A stretch of DNA of 51,961 nucleotides, from the NCBI GenBank assembly GCA_023230925.1, contig JALNWK010000019.1:1-51961 (forward strand), in the 5' to 3' direction. Shown here in pieces: positions 34,990 to 43,276 of the stretch. Source of the DNA: Limnochordia bacterium (GTDB taxonomy: Bacteria > Bacillota > Limnochordia > DUMW01). Numbering within the stretch: the first letter of the stretch is position 1; every line of letters begins with the position of its first letter. The translations under genes and the position numbers were made by a program. The notes below the pieces were generated by a model, which was given only the letters and a program-made list of their open reading frames with translations, was not told where the DNA came from and ran no database searches.

Positions 34990-36267
34990 ATGAACTATCG
35001 AAAATCCGCACTTACGCTTTATCTGGTATGCTTAATGCTCGGTTTAGTTACCGGATCAGCCTTTGCGGAGAAAGTACAGATCAAGGCTGTCATTTGGGGT
35101 GGAGAAAACGAACTGGAAGTCGAACAGGAGATTGTTGAGGAGTTCAATCAGTTGTATCCGGACATCGAGCTAACTGTTGAGTCCTATGCTGGATACGACG
35201 ATAAGATTCTTGTCGAGACTGCAGGTGGAGTAGGCCCGGACATCATGCTGCTAGACTCCATTTCCGTTCCCTTCTGGATGGAAAAAGGTGTATTAATCGA
35301 CCTAACACCCTATCTAGCAGAAGAGGACAGCGATTTCCTCGAGCAGTTCTTCCCAAACGTAGTTGATGCTGGTCGCATCGGGGATAAGTTCTATGCTCTC
35401 CCTAAAGACTTTACTCCCCAGGTACTGTATTACAACAGACGGGCGTTTGATCTTTCGGGAATCACCGAACCCCAACCGGGCTGGACATGGGATGAGTTTA
35501 TGGAGAAAGCACCCAAACTTACCAGTGACGAACCTCGCAGAGAACGGCGCGCCGTGTATTTCGATGACTGGATCTATCGCTGGGTTAACTGGATCTGGTC
35601 CTTAGGTGGCGAAGTCCTCGCATGGGAGGACGGCCAGCTAAAAGCTGATGGCTACCTCAACTCCATGGAAACGATCGAAGCATTTGCAGAATATATCGGA
35701 CTTAGAAACGATCGCGGCGTGGCCATTGCCTGGCGTGATATCGGCGTATTAGGTGTGGAACCACTCCTTAGCGGCCGATGCGCCCTGTGGGGTTCTGGAC
35801 ATTGGTGGTTGCAAAGCCTTCGCCGGCTCCGGGCCTTCAAACCTGAAGAGATTCGAGTGGTGGGCTATCCTGTACGGGATGAACGGGCAAACCTAATGGC
35901 CGAATCAGGTTTTGCCATGACTGTTAACACAAAAAATCCCGAGGAAGCATGGGAAGCAATTAAGTTTCTCACCGGACCTTTCGCCCAGGAGAAAAGGGCA
36001 GAGAGCGGCCTTGCGGTATCTGCAAACATCGCGGTCGCCCAAGAGTTTGCCTACGCCGACCCCATAGAAGAAGGCTTCCTACTGGAAGTACCCTTCATGA
36101 AAGTACACGTAATTGAACATCCCGACTCGGACCGCATCTCGGATATCATTGATACGGCAGTGCGATCCGCCATTTATGACGGAAAGGCCCTTGGGCCGAC
36201 GTTGGAGATTGCCACCGAGCAAGTTGAAATGGTACTCAAGGAAAATCCCTGGTCGCCATTTCAATAG
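34990..36267 (+). CDS. ABC-type sugar-binding protein (cassette protein B1)
   Basis: A 425-aa exported family 1 solute-binding protein. The type I signal peptide cuts near GSAFAEKV, and there is no lipobox Cys. Typical blocks: KAVIWGGENELEVEQEI, GGVGPDIMLLDSISVPFW, YALPKDFTPQVLYYNRRAF and GFAMTVNTKNPEEAWEAIKF. The motif CALWGSGHWWLQSLRRLRAF, probably lining the pocket, is kept in all three copies. ATG 34990 has GGAGG 8 nt upstream. No permease or ATPase gene occurs in the window, so it must use a distant transporter or act as a free receptor. It follows A1 by 179 bp. Confidence 0.88.
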   Translation: MNYRKSALTLYLVCLMLGLVTGSAFAEKVQIKAVIWGGENELEVEQEIVEEFNQLYPDIELTVESYAGYDDKILVETAGGVGPDIMLLDSISVPFWMEKGVLIDLTPYLAEEDSDFLEQFFPNVVDAGRIGDKFYALPKDFTPQVLYYNRRAFDLSGITEPQPGWTWDEFMEKAPKLTSDEPRRERRAVYFDDWIYRWVNWIWSLGGEVLAWEDGQLKADGYLNSMETIEAFAEYIGLRNDRGVAIAWRDIGVLGVEPLLSGRCALWGSGHWWLQSLRRLRAFKPEEIRVVGYPVRDERANLMAESGFAMTVNTKNPEEAWEAIKFLTGPFAQEKRAESGLAVSANIAVAQEFAYADPIEEGFLLEVPFMKVHVIEHPDSDRISDIIDTAVRSAIYDGKALGPTLEIATEQVEMVLKENPWSPFQ

Positions 36268-36416
36268 TAAATAGATCTGTGTGGAAACACAGAACAGGGA
36301 GACTAACATTCAGCTTTATTAGCCTCCATCACCAACTCCAATAGGGGAGCGAAAGGAGGACCTGGAACTACCACATAGCATTGTTACTATAATTCACCTG
36401 AAAGGGGCAATTCAAA

Positions 36417-37190
36417 ATGAGAAATAGAATCTGTCTATTTGCATCTTGCATTTTACTCTTAGTACTTTCTGTAGTCCCAGCTATGGCTGAGAAGAATCCG
36501 AACAAAGCCATCGGATATTTCTTTGAGCAGGCGCCCACTATCGATGGGGATCTGTCCGAGTGGAACTTGGCCAAGCCAGCGGTTGTTATTGAACCCGGGT
36601 CCAATGTGATGAAAGGGGACCTAGAATCAGCCGCAGACCTTACGCTCAAACTATATGTGGGATGGGACTATGAGTATTTGTATATAGCCGTTGATGCTTT
36701 GGATGATTCCGTACTAGGCACATTTGATCTTAGTGACTATTGGGCCCAGGATCGCGTAAACCTGTGCTTCGATGCCCTAAATGACAGCACCCTTGAAGCA
36801 TACGGTAAGGATAACCCTGGCAGTGATGAATGGCAAGACGATGATTACTGGGTTTATTTCCACCCCTTCGGTGGTGACGAAGAAGAAGGCCTAGTTACCA
36901 TCATGTGTAACACCCATTGGACCGCAGTAGCCGATGCAGAAATTGCCGCGGTTAGAACCGACGACGGCTACCGTACGGAAGTGAAGTTACCCATAGTTCA
37001 GCTACCTGAACTATGGATCGAAGAAGGTACCGTGATTGGCTTTGACGTCTTTGTTACCGATGGAGATGTCAATGACTGGGGCGAGTTGGTCATGTCTGAG
37101 ATCATGTGGGGAGGCTTTGACTATCCTGAAGGCGGCGGCATTAGGTGGCAGTATTGGAAGGTCGGAGCATTGGAATTCGTTGTAGAGTAG
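36417..37190 (+). CDS. Secreted CBM9-like domain protein (cassette protein C1)
   Basis: A 257-aa exported protein, essentially one carbohydrate-binding family 9-like beta-sandwich. The signal peptide ends at VPAMA, and the mature start EKNPNKA is shared by all three copies. The family entry motif is APTIDGDLSEWNLAKP, followed by LYVGWDYEYLYIAVDALDDS and, near the end, GFDVFVTDGDVNDWGE. It is strongly acidic, with many Asp/Glu that could bind Ca2+. No catalytic domain is attached, unlike CBM9 in xylanases. ATG 36417 follows AAAGGGG. The B1-C1 gap has a small stem-loop TCTGTGTGGAAACACAGA (36276-36293). Confidence 0.82.
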   Translation: MRNRICLFASCILLLVLSVVPAMAEKNPNKAIGYFFEQAPTIDGDLSEWNLAKPAVVIEPGSNVMKGDLESAADLTLKLYVGWDYEYLYIAVDALDDSVLGTFDLSDYWAQDRVNLCFDALNDSTLEAYGKDNPGSDEWQDDDYWVYFHPFGGDEEEGLVTIMCNTHWTAVADAEIAAVRTDDGYRTEVKLPIVQLPELWIEEGTVIGFDVFVTDGDVNDWGELVMSEIMWGGFDYPEGGGIRWQYWKVGALEFVVE

Positions 37191-37213
37191 AACCTCGTCC
37201 TTAACATTGGTTC

Positions 37214-37244
37214 AAAGGGGGCTGCAGTTTCTGCAGCCCCCTTT
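37214..37244 (+). terminator. Terminator of cassette copy 1
   Basis: Perfect 14-bp stem AAAGGGGGCTGCAG (37214-37227) / CTGCAGCCCCCTTT (37231-37244) with a TTT loop, 23 bp after gene C1. Confidence 0.85.
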
Positions 37245-37401
37245 GGATCTCTGCTGCAGATCACGCTTCTAGCAGAGGATTAACTAGGTAGTGTGTACGG
37301 CCACCGCGCGTTACCTCATCTCGTCCTTGCCTAGTTTTGCGGCGGTCTACGTACTATTCTTGCCAGCTTTCCGGAACCAAAATAAACCATGATCATTCAT
37401 G

Positions 37402-37982
37402 CTGGGGTTTTGACATAAGCTTTCTCGGTTCGGATGCCGTTTTATTATCCGGAAAACTCTTTTCGTCGGTAAGCAGGAGAATGGAAATGTTTCGCGAGGT
37501 TATCAGATAATTACATTCCTTCGCGAAGGGTAGTGTTGGTATGGCTCGATCTACGGGACCTGATTCTAAGCTAGGACAAAAGAAGTCCGCAGACAACGAT
37601 TCATAGTGCCATCAGCCTTGATAATACTTACATATATGGTTAAAACATTGTTGGGGATCGTGCATATGTATGCTATGCCAACCTTGCTGTTCACTGATCC
37701 GGCAATGATGAAAGTAATGGGGTTTAATGCTCGCTGGATAGATGAGGGCTTATGTCGTCGTTCCCATGAGAAAAGAGGAGAGGACAAGGAACCTCCCAAA
37801 CCTTTTAGTGCTCAAATGGTGGCTAACTTCATAGCTGATTTGCTGTCTTAGCCGGCTATACGTTACGAATTTTGTCTGAAGAACTTGGTACACCGGAACA
37901 AATATTCGCTCGCTATGGGCTTGATTTACCAAACTAGCACATGGTTTCTCTTTTTTTCGCCGGGCTTATGTCAAAACCCCAG
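37402..37982. mobile_element. 581-bp IS-derived element with 19-bp terminal inverted repeats
   Basis: CTGGGGTTTTGACATAAGC at 37402-37420 is repeated as its exact reverse complement at 37964-37982. Near-identical 10-bp direct repeats flank it (ATCATTCATG just left, ATCATCCATG just right), as a target-site duplication would. Inside is only a partial transposase-like frame (37606-37851). It is therefore a non-autonomous, deleted insertion sequence. It sits between cassette copies 1 and 2, right upstream of the copy 2 promoter motif at 38002. Family not identified. Confidence 0.78.
37606..37851 (+). pseudogene. Transposase fragment inside the 581-bp element
   Basis: An 81-codon frame with LLFTDPAMMKVMGFNARWID, then GLCRRSHEKR and PPKPFSAQMVANFIADLL. 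The pattern DP-x-M-x-x-x-GFN-x-R followed by a basic stretch recalls the N-terminal part of ISNCY/IS1182-like DDE transposases. The catalytic part is absent. The family is from memory and unsure; the flanking inverted repeats are the stronger evidence. Confidence 0.4.
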
Positions 37983-38001
37983 ATCATCCATGAACTATTG
38001 C

Positions 38002-38027
38002 AGGAAATAATGGACCTTTCGTCGAAT
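38002..38027 (+). promoter_or_regulatory. SigH-like promoter motif, cassette copy 2
   Basis: AGGAAAT (38002-38008) and GTCGAAT (38021-38027), 22 nt from AGGA to GAAT. The core GGACCTTTCGTCGAATAA nearly matches the methyltransferase site at 26847. It lies 19 bp past the right end of the mobile element. Confidence 0.5.
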
Positions 38028-38241
38028 AATGGAATTAGAGACTATTGAATCGTCTATTACTGCAAAACTAGAACCAAATTTAGGGCACACAGCCAGAACC
38101 TATATCCATAGCATTTGATTAGTCGTGTCTTCATATGGTTTCCACAGTCGAAATTCCTTCGGATAGAATACTGGGTGCTTGAAGCGAATAGGCTTGCCAA
38201 TAGAGGAGAGCAGCAACTATCCGCAAACGGAGGTAGGGATA

Positions 38242-39525
38242 ATGAAGACTCGGAAGTTAGCGGGAACCCTAGCATTGCTTTGCCTAATCATCACATCGCT
38301 TACTGGATCTGTTCTTAGCGAGAAGGTCACGATTAAGGCTGTCATTTGGGGAGGGCAGAACGAGTTAGAGGTTGAGCAGCAGATTGCCGAGGAGTATAAC
38401 CGACTGAATCCGCACATTGAACTAGTTGTTGAGTCCTATGGCGCCAGCTACAACGATAAGATCCTGGTAGAAACCGCGGGCGCGGTAGGTCCCGATGTCA
38501 TGCTACTAGACTCAATAGCCGTTCCCTTTTGGGTTGATAAGGATCTATTGATCGACCTCAAACCATATTTGGAGCGGGATGAGCCAGATTTTCTTGATCA
38601 GTTTTTCCCAAACGTGATCGATGCTGGTCGAGTCGGGGATAGACTATATGCCATACCGAAGGATTTCACACCCCAGGTGCTTTACTACAATCGTCGTGCC
38701 TTTGATCTAGCCGGGATCACCGAACCCGAATTTGGTTGGACGTGGGAGGAATTCCTAGAAAAAGCTCCCAAGCTTACCAGCGATGAGCCCCGCCGCGAAC
38801 GATATGCCGCTTACTTTTCCGATTGGATCTTCCGTTGGATCAACTGGGTGTGGTGTCTAGGGGGCGAAGTACTCGGTTGGGAAAATGGTCAGCTGATGGC
38901 CGATGGATACCTAGACTCAAAGGCCACCACTGAAGCAATTGGCGAGTTTATTGCCCTCAAAAATGACTATCGTGTGGCTATTAGCAGTCGTGATGTAGGC
39001 ATATTAGGTGTTGAACCACTCCTTACTGGTCGTTGCGCCCTGTGGGGTTCTGGACATTGGTGGTTAGTAAACCTGCGCAAGCTGAGGGCCTTCAAACCCG
39101 AGGAGATCCGAGTAGTGAACTATCCTGTGCGGGTACAACAGGCCAACTTGATGGCTGAATCAGGCTTTGCCATGACTGTCAATACCAAGCATCCTGATGA
39201 AGCCTGGGAAGTAGTCAAGTGGCTTACCGGACCCTTTGCCCAGTCCGCAAGGGCTGAAAGTGGCCTGGCCATATCGGCAAATATCGCTATAGCCCAGGAA
39301 TTCGCCTATGCGGACCCAATTGAGGAGGGATTCCTCCTAGACGTACCGTTTATGAAGGTTCATGTGATTGAGCATCCAAGCTACGATCAAATATCCAGCA
39401 TTATTGATACTGCAATTAGATCCGCCGCCTACGATGGAAAGGCCCTTGGCCCAGCCCTGGAGATCGCCGCAGAACAAGTTGATATGGTCATCAAGAATAA
39501 TCCATGGTCCCCATACGAAGAGTAG
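38242..39525 (+). CDS. ABC-type sugar-binding protein (cassette protein B2)
   Basis: A 427-aa paralogue of B1 and B3, exported with a type I signal peptide (SVLSEKV) and no lipobox. Same blocks: KAVIWGGQNELEVEQQI, VGPDVMLLDSIAVPFW, YAIPKDFTPQVLYYNRRAF and CALWGSGHWWLVNLRKLRAF. A one-residue insertion (GASYND for GYDD/GYND) and several changes around the pocket (VAISSRDVG for VAIAWRDIG) set it apart, so its ligand may differ. ATG 38242 has GGAGGTAGGG upstream; the frame from 38179 would place that site inside the gene. No A gene precedes it. Confidence 0.87.
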   Translation: MKTRKLAGTLALLCLIITSLTGSVLSEKVTIKAVIWGGQNELEVEQQIAEEYNRLNPHIELVVESYGASYNDKILVETAGAVGPDVMLLDSIAVPFWVDKDLLIDLKPYLERDEPDFLDQFFPNVIDAGRVGDRLYAIPKDFTPQVLYYNRRAFDLAGITEPEFGWTWEEFLEKAPKLTSDEPRRERYAAYFSDWIFRWINWVWCLGGEVLGWENGQLMADGYLDSKATTEAIGEFIALKNDYRVAISSRDVGILGVEPLLTGRCALWGSGHWWLVNLRKLRAFKPEEIRVVNYPVRVQQANLMAESGFAMTVNTKHPDEAWEVVKWLTGPFAQSARAESGLAISANIAIAQEFAYADPIEEGFLLDVPFMKVHVIEHPSYDQISSIIDTAIRSAAYDGKALGPALEIAAEQVDMVIKNNPWSPYEE

Positions 39526-39694
39526 TGACTGAGCTTGACAAGAACATGAATAGGTTGTTAAGGACATACACTATTACTGATATAACCTTTATCTCAATCA
39601 ACCGACGCCCCTGGAGGTGAGACGTAGAAGATACAAACGTAGTCCGCATAATCTATACGTGCTAATTCAGTTCATCCGGAAAGGAGCAAATAAC

Positions 39695-40465
39695 ATGAGT
39701 AAGAGAGTTCTTCTATTTGTTGGTGTTATCGTGGTACTAGTGCTTTCCGTAGTCCCTGTCATGGCTGAGAAAAATCCCAACAAGGCTAAGGCATATTTCT
39801 TTGATAAAGCCCCCACCATTGATGCTGACCTATCAGAGTGGGACCTAGCTAAGCCATCGATTGTGATTGGTCCAGGCTCGAATATTATGCGCGGAGACCT
39901 TGAATCTGCCGAGGATCTGACCGTAAAGTTGTATCTCGGTTGGGATTACGAGAACCTCTATGTTGCAGTTGATGTCAAAGACGACTCTGTACTTGGCACC
40001 TTTGACCTGAGCGACTATTGGGCCCAAGACCGGATCAACTTCGCTTTTGATGTCCTTAACGATACCACCGCAGAGACCTATGATACCGACAATCCGGGTA
40101 GTGGCAAATGGAAAGATGATGACTACTGGGTCTACTTCCACCCCTTTGGTGGTGATGAGGAAGAGGGCATAGTCACCATCATGCATAATAGTTTTTGGGG
40201 CGCGGTGGCTGGTGCGGAAATAGCCGCCCTACGAACCGATGATGGCTACATTTGTGAGTTGGTAATCCCCATCATTGCGCTGCCTGAACTATGGGTAGAC
40301 GATGGTGTTGTCATTGGCTTTGACGTCTTTATTACCGATGGTGATGTGAATGAGTGGGGTGAATTGGTCATTTCTGAGATCATGTGGGGCAGATTCGAGT
40401 ATCCCGGGACTTCCATCAAGTGGCAGTACTGGAAAGTAGGGGAGCTAGAATTTGTCATGGAATAA
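39695..40465 (+). CDS. Secreted CBM9-like domain protein (cassette protein C2)
   Basis: A 256-aa paralogue of C1 and C3. The signal peptide ends at VPVMA before the shared EKNPNKAKAYFF. The CBM9 motif is APTIDADLSEWDLAKP, with LYLGWDYENLYVAVDVKDDS and a final GFDVFITDGDVNEWGE block. ATG 39695 has AAGGAG 8 nt upstream; the frame from 39617 starts upstream of that site. It follows B2 by 169 bp and is the last gene before a hairpin. Confidence 0.82.
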   Translation: MSKRVLLFVGVIVVLVLSVVPVMAEKNPNKAKAYFFDKAPTIDADLSEWDLAKPSIVIGPGSNIMRGDLESAEDLTVKLYLGWDYENLYVAVDVKDDSVLGTFDLSDYWAQDRINFAFDVLNDTTAETYDTDNPGSGKWKDDDYWVYFHPFGGDEEEGIVTIMHNSFWGAVAGAEIAALRTDDGYICELVIPIIALPELWVDDGVVIGFDVFITDGDVNEWGELVISEIMWGRFEYPGTSIKWQYWKVGELEFVME

Positions 40466-40476
40466 CATTGCTTTTA

Positions 40477-40508
40477 TTGCATCAGGGCCGATCGTGGCCC
40501 TGATGCAA
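40477..40508 (+). terminator. Hairpin ending cassette copy 2
   Basis: Perfect 13-bp stem TTGCATCAGGGCC (40477-40489) / GGCCCTGATGCAA (40496-40508), loop GATCGT. It has no T run, but its place after gene C2 matches the other two cassettes. Confidence 0.7.
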
Positions 40509-41046
40509 TACATTACCCACACATAAACAACCAATCCTGTGTCACTAGGCTTAGCACACAAGAACAGACGATTTCCGGCTCTGAGCCGTTCACCACCGAG
40601 TTGATGTGCTAAGTGACCTCTAACAAGAATACGCTACAAACACCGAGTCGTCAGAGCAGGGCTAGGAGTCAATTCACGCCAATGATGGTTACCAATTTAA
40701 GGCAGACCTTTCACTCTTAGATGAGTCTGTAACCAGCGGCGTTGAACTGTTGGGTATTATCTTTCACTACGGTATGGAGATACCAAACACCACGTCTACA
40801 CTCTGGAACTGGCTTTAGGCGAATCGTTTCAGACAGGTTACCCTTTGGTCAACTGATTTTACAAACACTTAGTTTTGCTAAAAGCTTCGTGTCTGTTCCT
40901 AGAAGGCATCCAACAGCTTTCCTACCCTCGCATCCGGAACTACGCCTCGGCACGGCGGTGACTATCGCGCCAATGATCTGTATTACGGAAATTGCTGACA
41001 TTGTCGATCTATTGGTGTAAAGGTAGCTCTTTTGATGGTTTACTGA
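40509..41046. other. Gap between cassette copies 2 and 3
   Basis: There is no intact gene. It contains an interrupted 13-bp inverted repeat (GTCACT-AGGC-TTAGCACA at 40541-40558 with TGTGCTAAGTGAC at 40605-40617) and the CBM9-like remnant listed separately. A 92-codon frame at 40742-41020 has no ribosome-binding site and no family. Confidence 0.4.
40666..40818 (+). pseudogene. Possible CBM9-like remnant
   Basis: A 50-codon open piece between stops reads HANDGYQFKADLSLLDESV and SGVELLGIIFHYG. This resembles the late part of CBM9 domains (DGY-x-x-x-x-x-LPL, then GFDV-x-x-x-D). There is no start and the last strand is garbled. It may be the vestige of a further domain or cassette. The match is short and read by eye. 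Confidence 0.35.
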
Positions 41047-41071
41047 AGGAAAGTATGCACCAATGTCGAAC
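41047..41071 (+). promoter_or_regulatory. SigH-like promoter motif, cassette copy 3
   Basis: AGGAAAG (41047-41053) and GTCGAAC (41065-41071), 21 nt start to start, with GAAC for GAAT. GGTTTACTGAAGGAAA and CACCAATGTCGAA match the copy 1 promoter region almost base for base. Confidence 0.48.
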
Positions 41072-41256
41072 TATGATCATATACATCGTTCGCTATTCGC
41101 TTCCACATAGATGAATATTGTCGCCAACAACTTCCTTTGCTTTACTGAGTTTGCATCGACACAATGGGAACTAATCTGCACGATGCACAACGTTAACGCA
41201 CATAATGACCGGCGTAAGACCGACCATTTAAGCTCTTTAGAAGGAAGGGATCGCTG

Positions 41257-43038
41257 TTGTACAAGTCTATTCGTTCTCTACGACATTCCGAATTGTATAG
41301 GCTCATCTTGGGTGTAGTAATCATCACACTGGGGTCAGCCTTACCCATTCAGGCCGCTTCGCCAGAAGAGGTGTCCCTAGATGATATCGTCGTCATCCCT
41401 ACATTAGCTGTGTTGTTCACGCAAAGTGATGTGAAGATAGCTAATGCTACAGACATTCAAGAATTTCATAAAGAGGTAGCCGCAATCAAGGAATTCTTTG
41501 TGCAAGAGGCTGGTCCTCACTTAGAATTGGAGTTAGATTATCTGCAAATCGATCGCCGTCTTGCCTTATCCGAGTTTAACTCTCCCTCCAGCAATGCCTA
41601 TCATCTTCTTGCTGCGAATGCAGCTCCTTTCCTACGCCAAAGCGGGATTGATCTTAAAAAGTATCCAATCGTGATCGCGTTTTGGGCCTGGGAGGGCCGC
41701 AATGTATTCGGGGCCGGAAAGGCCTATGGCGGTGCTGCGGAGGGTCCCGGTCTAGGGGTTATCGGCGGGGGTGCATATAACTCCCAGGGAGTGTTTGATG
41801 GGCCCCATGCAGCAATTAGCAGGGTGGGGATCCATGAGACCCTTCATAACATGGATGGGCTTTTCCATCAGTCCGGCATCGAGCGGTTTTGGCATGCAGA
41901 CCACATGGCCGGACTTATGCCACTACTGTTGAGCGAAATGCCCGGTGCCTTCTTGCCCCGGCATACCGATGAGGAAATGCTGATCTTTGCAGAAAGAGAA
42001 TCCCGTAGGGAGTACTCATTCCCCTGGCAAGATCAAATGGTGTTCTATCGACGAATGGTAAACCGTATGACCCCAGCTGAGTGGCGCATGTTGGAGTGGG
42101 GTTACCGCAAGGAGCAACGCAAAGTAGATCGGTTAACAAAGGATGTGTATCTAGAACCCCTGTACCAAAATATGTGGGTCCCAGAGGGTGACTTTGTCTA
42201 TGTACCCATGATCCTCCGGGATCGGGCGCAAAAACCAATTAAATCAGCCGCGGTGAGCATCGAAGGAGAGCAGACCCTCGAGTACCAAAGCTATGCTCAT
42301 ACCGACGGAGCCATAGTCTTATACGAGAACGGCCTATATGGCGGCTGGTTGCCACCAGGAAAACAAGGCGAGCTTCAGGTTACCGCACAGCTGGCCGATG
42401 CACAATCTCTTTCTTCAGTGGTCAATGTCCATCGACAGAAAAGGACTATGATCGTCGCGCCGGTGCGCTGGGAATGGCATGTGGATCTGGAATCTGTATG
42501 CCGCATTCCTGTCCAAGTAGTCGCAGAGCATCTACCATTAGGCTTCGATGGTGATGCAACAGATATTGCGGTTGAACAACCCCAGCTATTTGCTCTCCTA
42601 GGCCGTGATCAACTAGAAGTTGAACAGATTAGCCCAACCGAATTTGTAGTCCTAGTTCCCACTGATGCTGTGGCGGAACAAAAAACCGTGGAGATTATGC
42701 TCGTGGCAGAGAGCCTACAAGGATACGATCAGCGTCCACTCGTGGTTGATACTGAAGTATCATGGATTTTGCGGACACGCTCTATTCATACCGAAAAGGA
42801 CACCCCCACGGAAATTCCAGTCTTGGTAATCACCAGGGATAGACTTGTCGAGGGGGATTTTCTGGTTTGGGCCGAGACACCCGAGGGAGAACTAATCTTC
42901 AACAAGGAGACCGATGTACGGTACGTCGCCACATGGACGCCAAGGGAGGCAGGTACATTCACGATCAAGATTCATTCACAAAGGAAGGGCACATCATGTG
43001 TGCTAGCAGAGGAGATCACCGTCGAAGTTAAGCAATGA
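41257..43038 (+). CDS. Secreted HExxH zincin-like protein (cassette protein A2)
   Basis: A 593-aa paralogue of A1. The signal peptide ends near IQAASP. Conserved across both: VVIPTLAVLFTQSDVK, LELDYLQIDRRLALSEF, the metal-site block HETLHNMDGLF (His193, Glu194, His197) and RFWHADHMAGLM. The C-terminal Ig-like part starts at NMWVPEGDFVYVPM. That both copies keep the whole HETLHN-x-DGLF...WHADHM block while surface loops differ suggests real metal-dependent activity. TTG 41257 has AAGGAAGGGA upstream. It leads copy 3 and is followed by B3 after 238 bp. Confidence 0.72.
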   Translation: MYKSIRSLRHSELYRLILGVVIITLGSALPIQAASPEEVSLDDIVVIPTLAVLFTQSDVKIANATDIQEFHKEVAAIKEFFVQEAGPHLELELDYLQIDRRLALSEFNSPSSNAYHLLAANAAPFLRQSGIDLKKYPIVIAFWAWEGRNVFGAGKAYGGAAEGPGLGVIGGGAYNSQGVFDGPHAAISRVGIHETLHNMDGLFHQSGIERFWHADHMAGLMPLLLSEMPGAFLPRHTDEEMLIFAERESRREYSFPWQDQMVFYRRMVNRMTPAEWRMLEWGYRKEQRKVDRLTKDVYLEPLYQNMWVPEGDFVYVPMILRDRAQKPIKSAAVSIEGEQTLEYQSYAHTDGAIVLYENGLYGGWLPPGKQGELQVTAQLADAQSLSSVVNVHRQKRTMIVAPVRWEWHVDLESVCRIPVQVVAEHLPLGFDGDATDIAVEQPQLFALLGRDQLEVEQISPTEFVVLVPTDAVAEQKTVEIMLVAESLQGYDQRPLVVDTEVSWILRTRSIHTEKDTPTEIPVLVITRDRLVEGDFLVWAETPEGELIFNKETDVRYVATWTPREAGTFTIKIHSQRKGTSCVLAEEITVEVKQ

Positions 43039-43159
43039 TCCCAGTGTGTTGGTGCAACAACATCGGTCGGCATTGAAACAGACCGCGACACAGAGGAAAA
43101 CACAAAGCACAAAGACATCGTCAATCACACAATGTACCTGTATAAGTTGAACAGGGTTC

Positions 43160-43171
43160 TGGTTTGGAACC
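43160..43171 (+). promoter_or_regulatory. TGGTTTGGAACC repeat, site 3
   Basis: Exact copy of the element at 32931, here between A2 and B3, about 105 bp before the B3 start codon. Confidence 0.35.
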
Positions 43172-43276
43172 CAGGCTCGACAGAACAGTACTTTCGTAGC
43201 ACTGGAGTCCGTTTACCGTGTTAAGGCTCGGCAGTTGTACGCGCGATTAACTATATTGTGTTAGGAGGCAGTCCAA

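Larger units (their letters stand above)
32826..37244 (+). repeat. A-B-C secreted cassette, copy 1
   Basis: First and complete copy of a three-gene unit: HExxH zincin-like protein (A1), sugar-binding protein (B1) and CBM9-like protein (C1). It runs from a SigH-like motif to a terminator hairpin. The protein products line up along their whole length with those of copies 2 and 3, showing tandem duplication. Confidence 0.85.
38002..40508 (+). repeat. B-C secreted cassette, copy 2 (gene A absent)
   Basis: Second copy of the cassette, with sugar-binding (B2) and CBM9-like (C2) genes only. It runs from its own SigH-like motif to its own hairpin. There is no trace of an A gene between the motif at 38002 and B2 at 38242, so A was lost or this copy arose from B-C alone. 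Confidence 0.82.

Noticed and set aside
40742..41020. 92-codon frame between cassette copies 2 and 3
   Set aside because: No start signal or family, overlaps the CBM9-like remnant in another frame, and biased composition suggests a chance frame.
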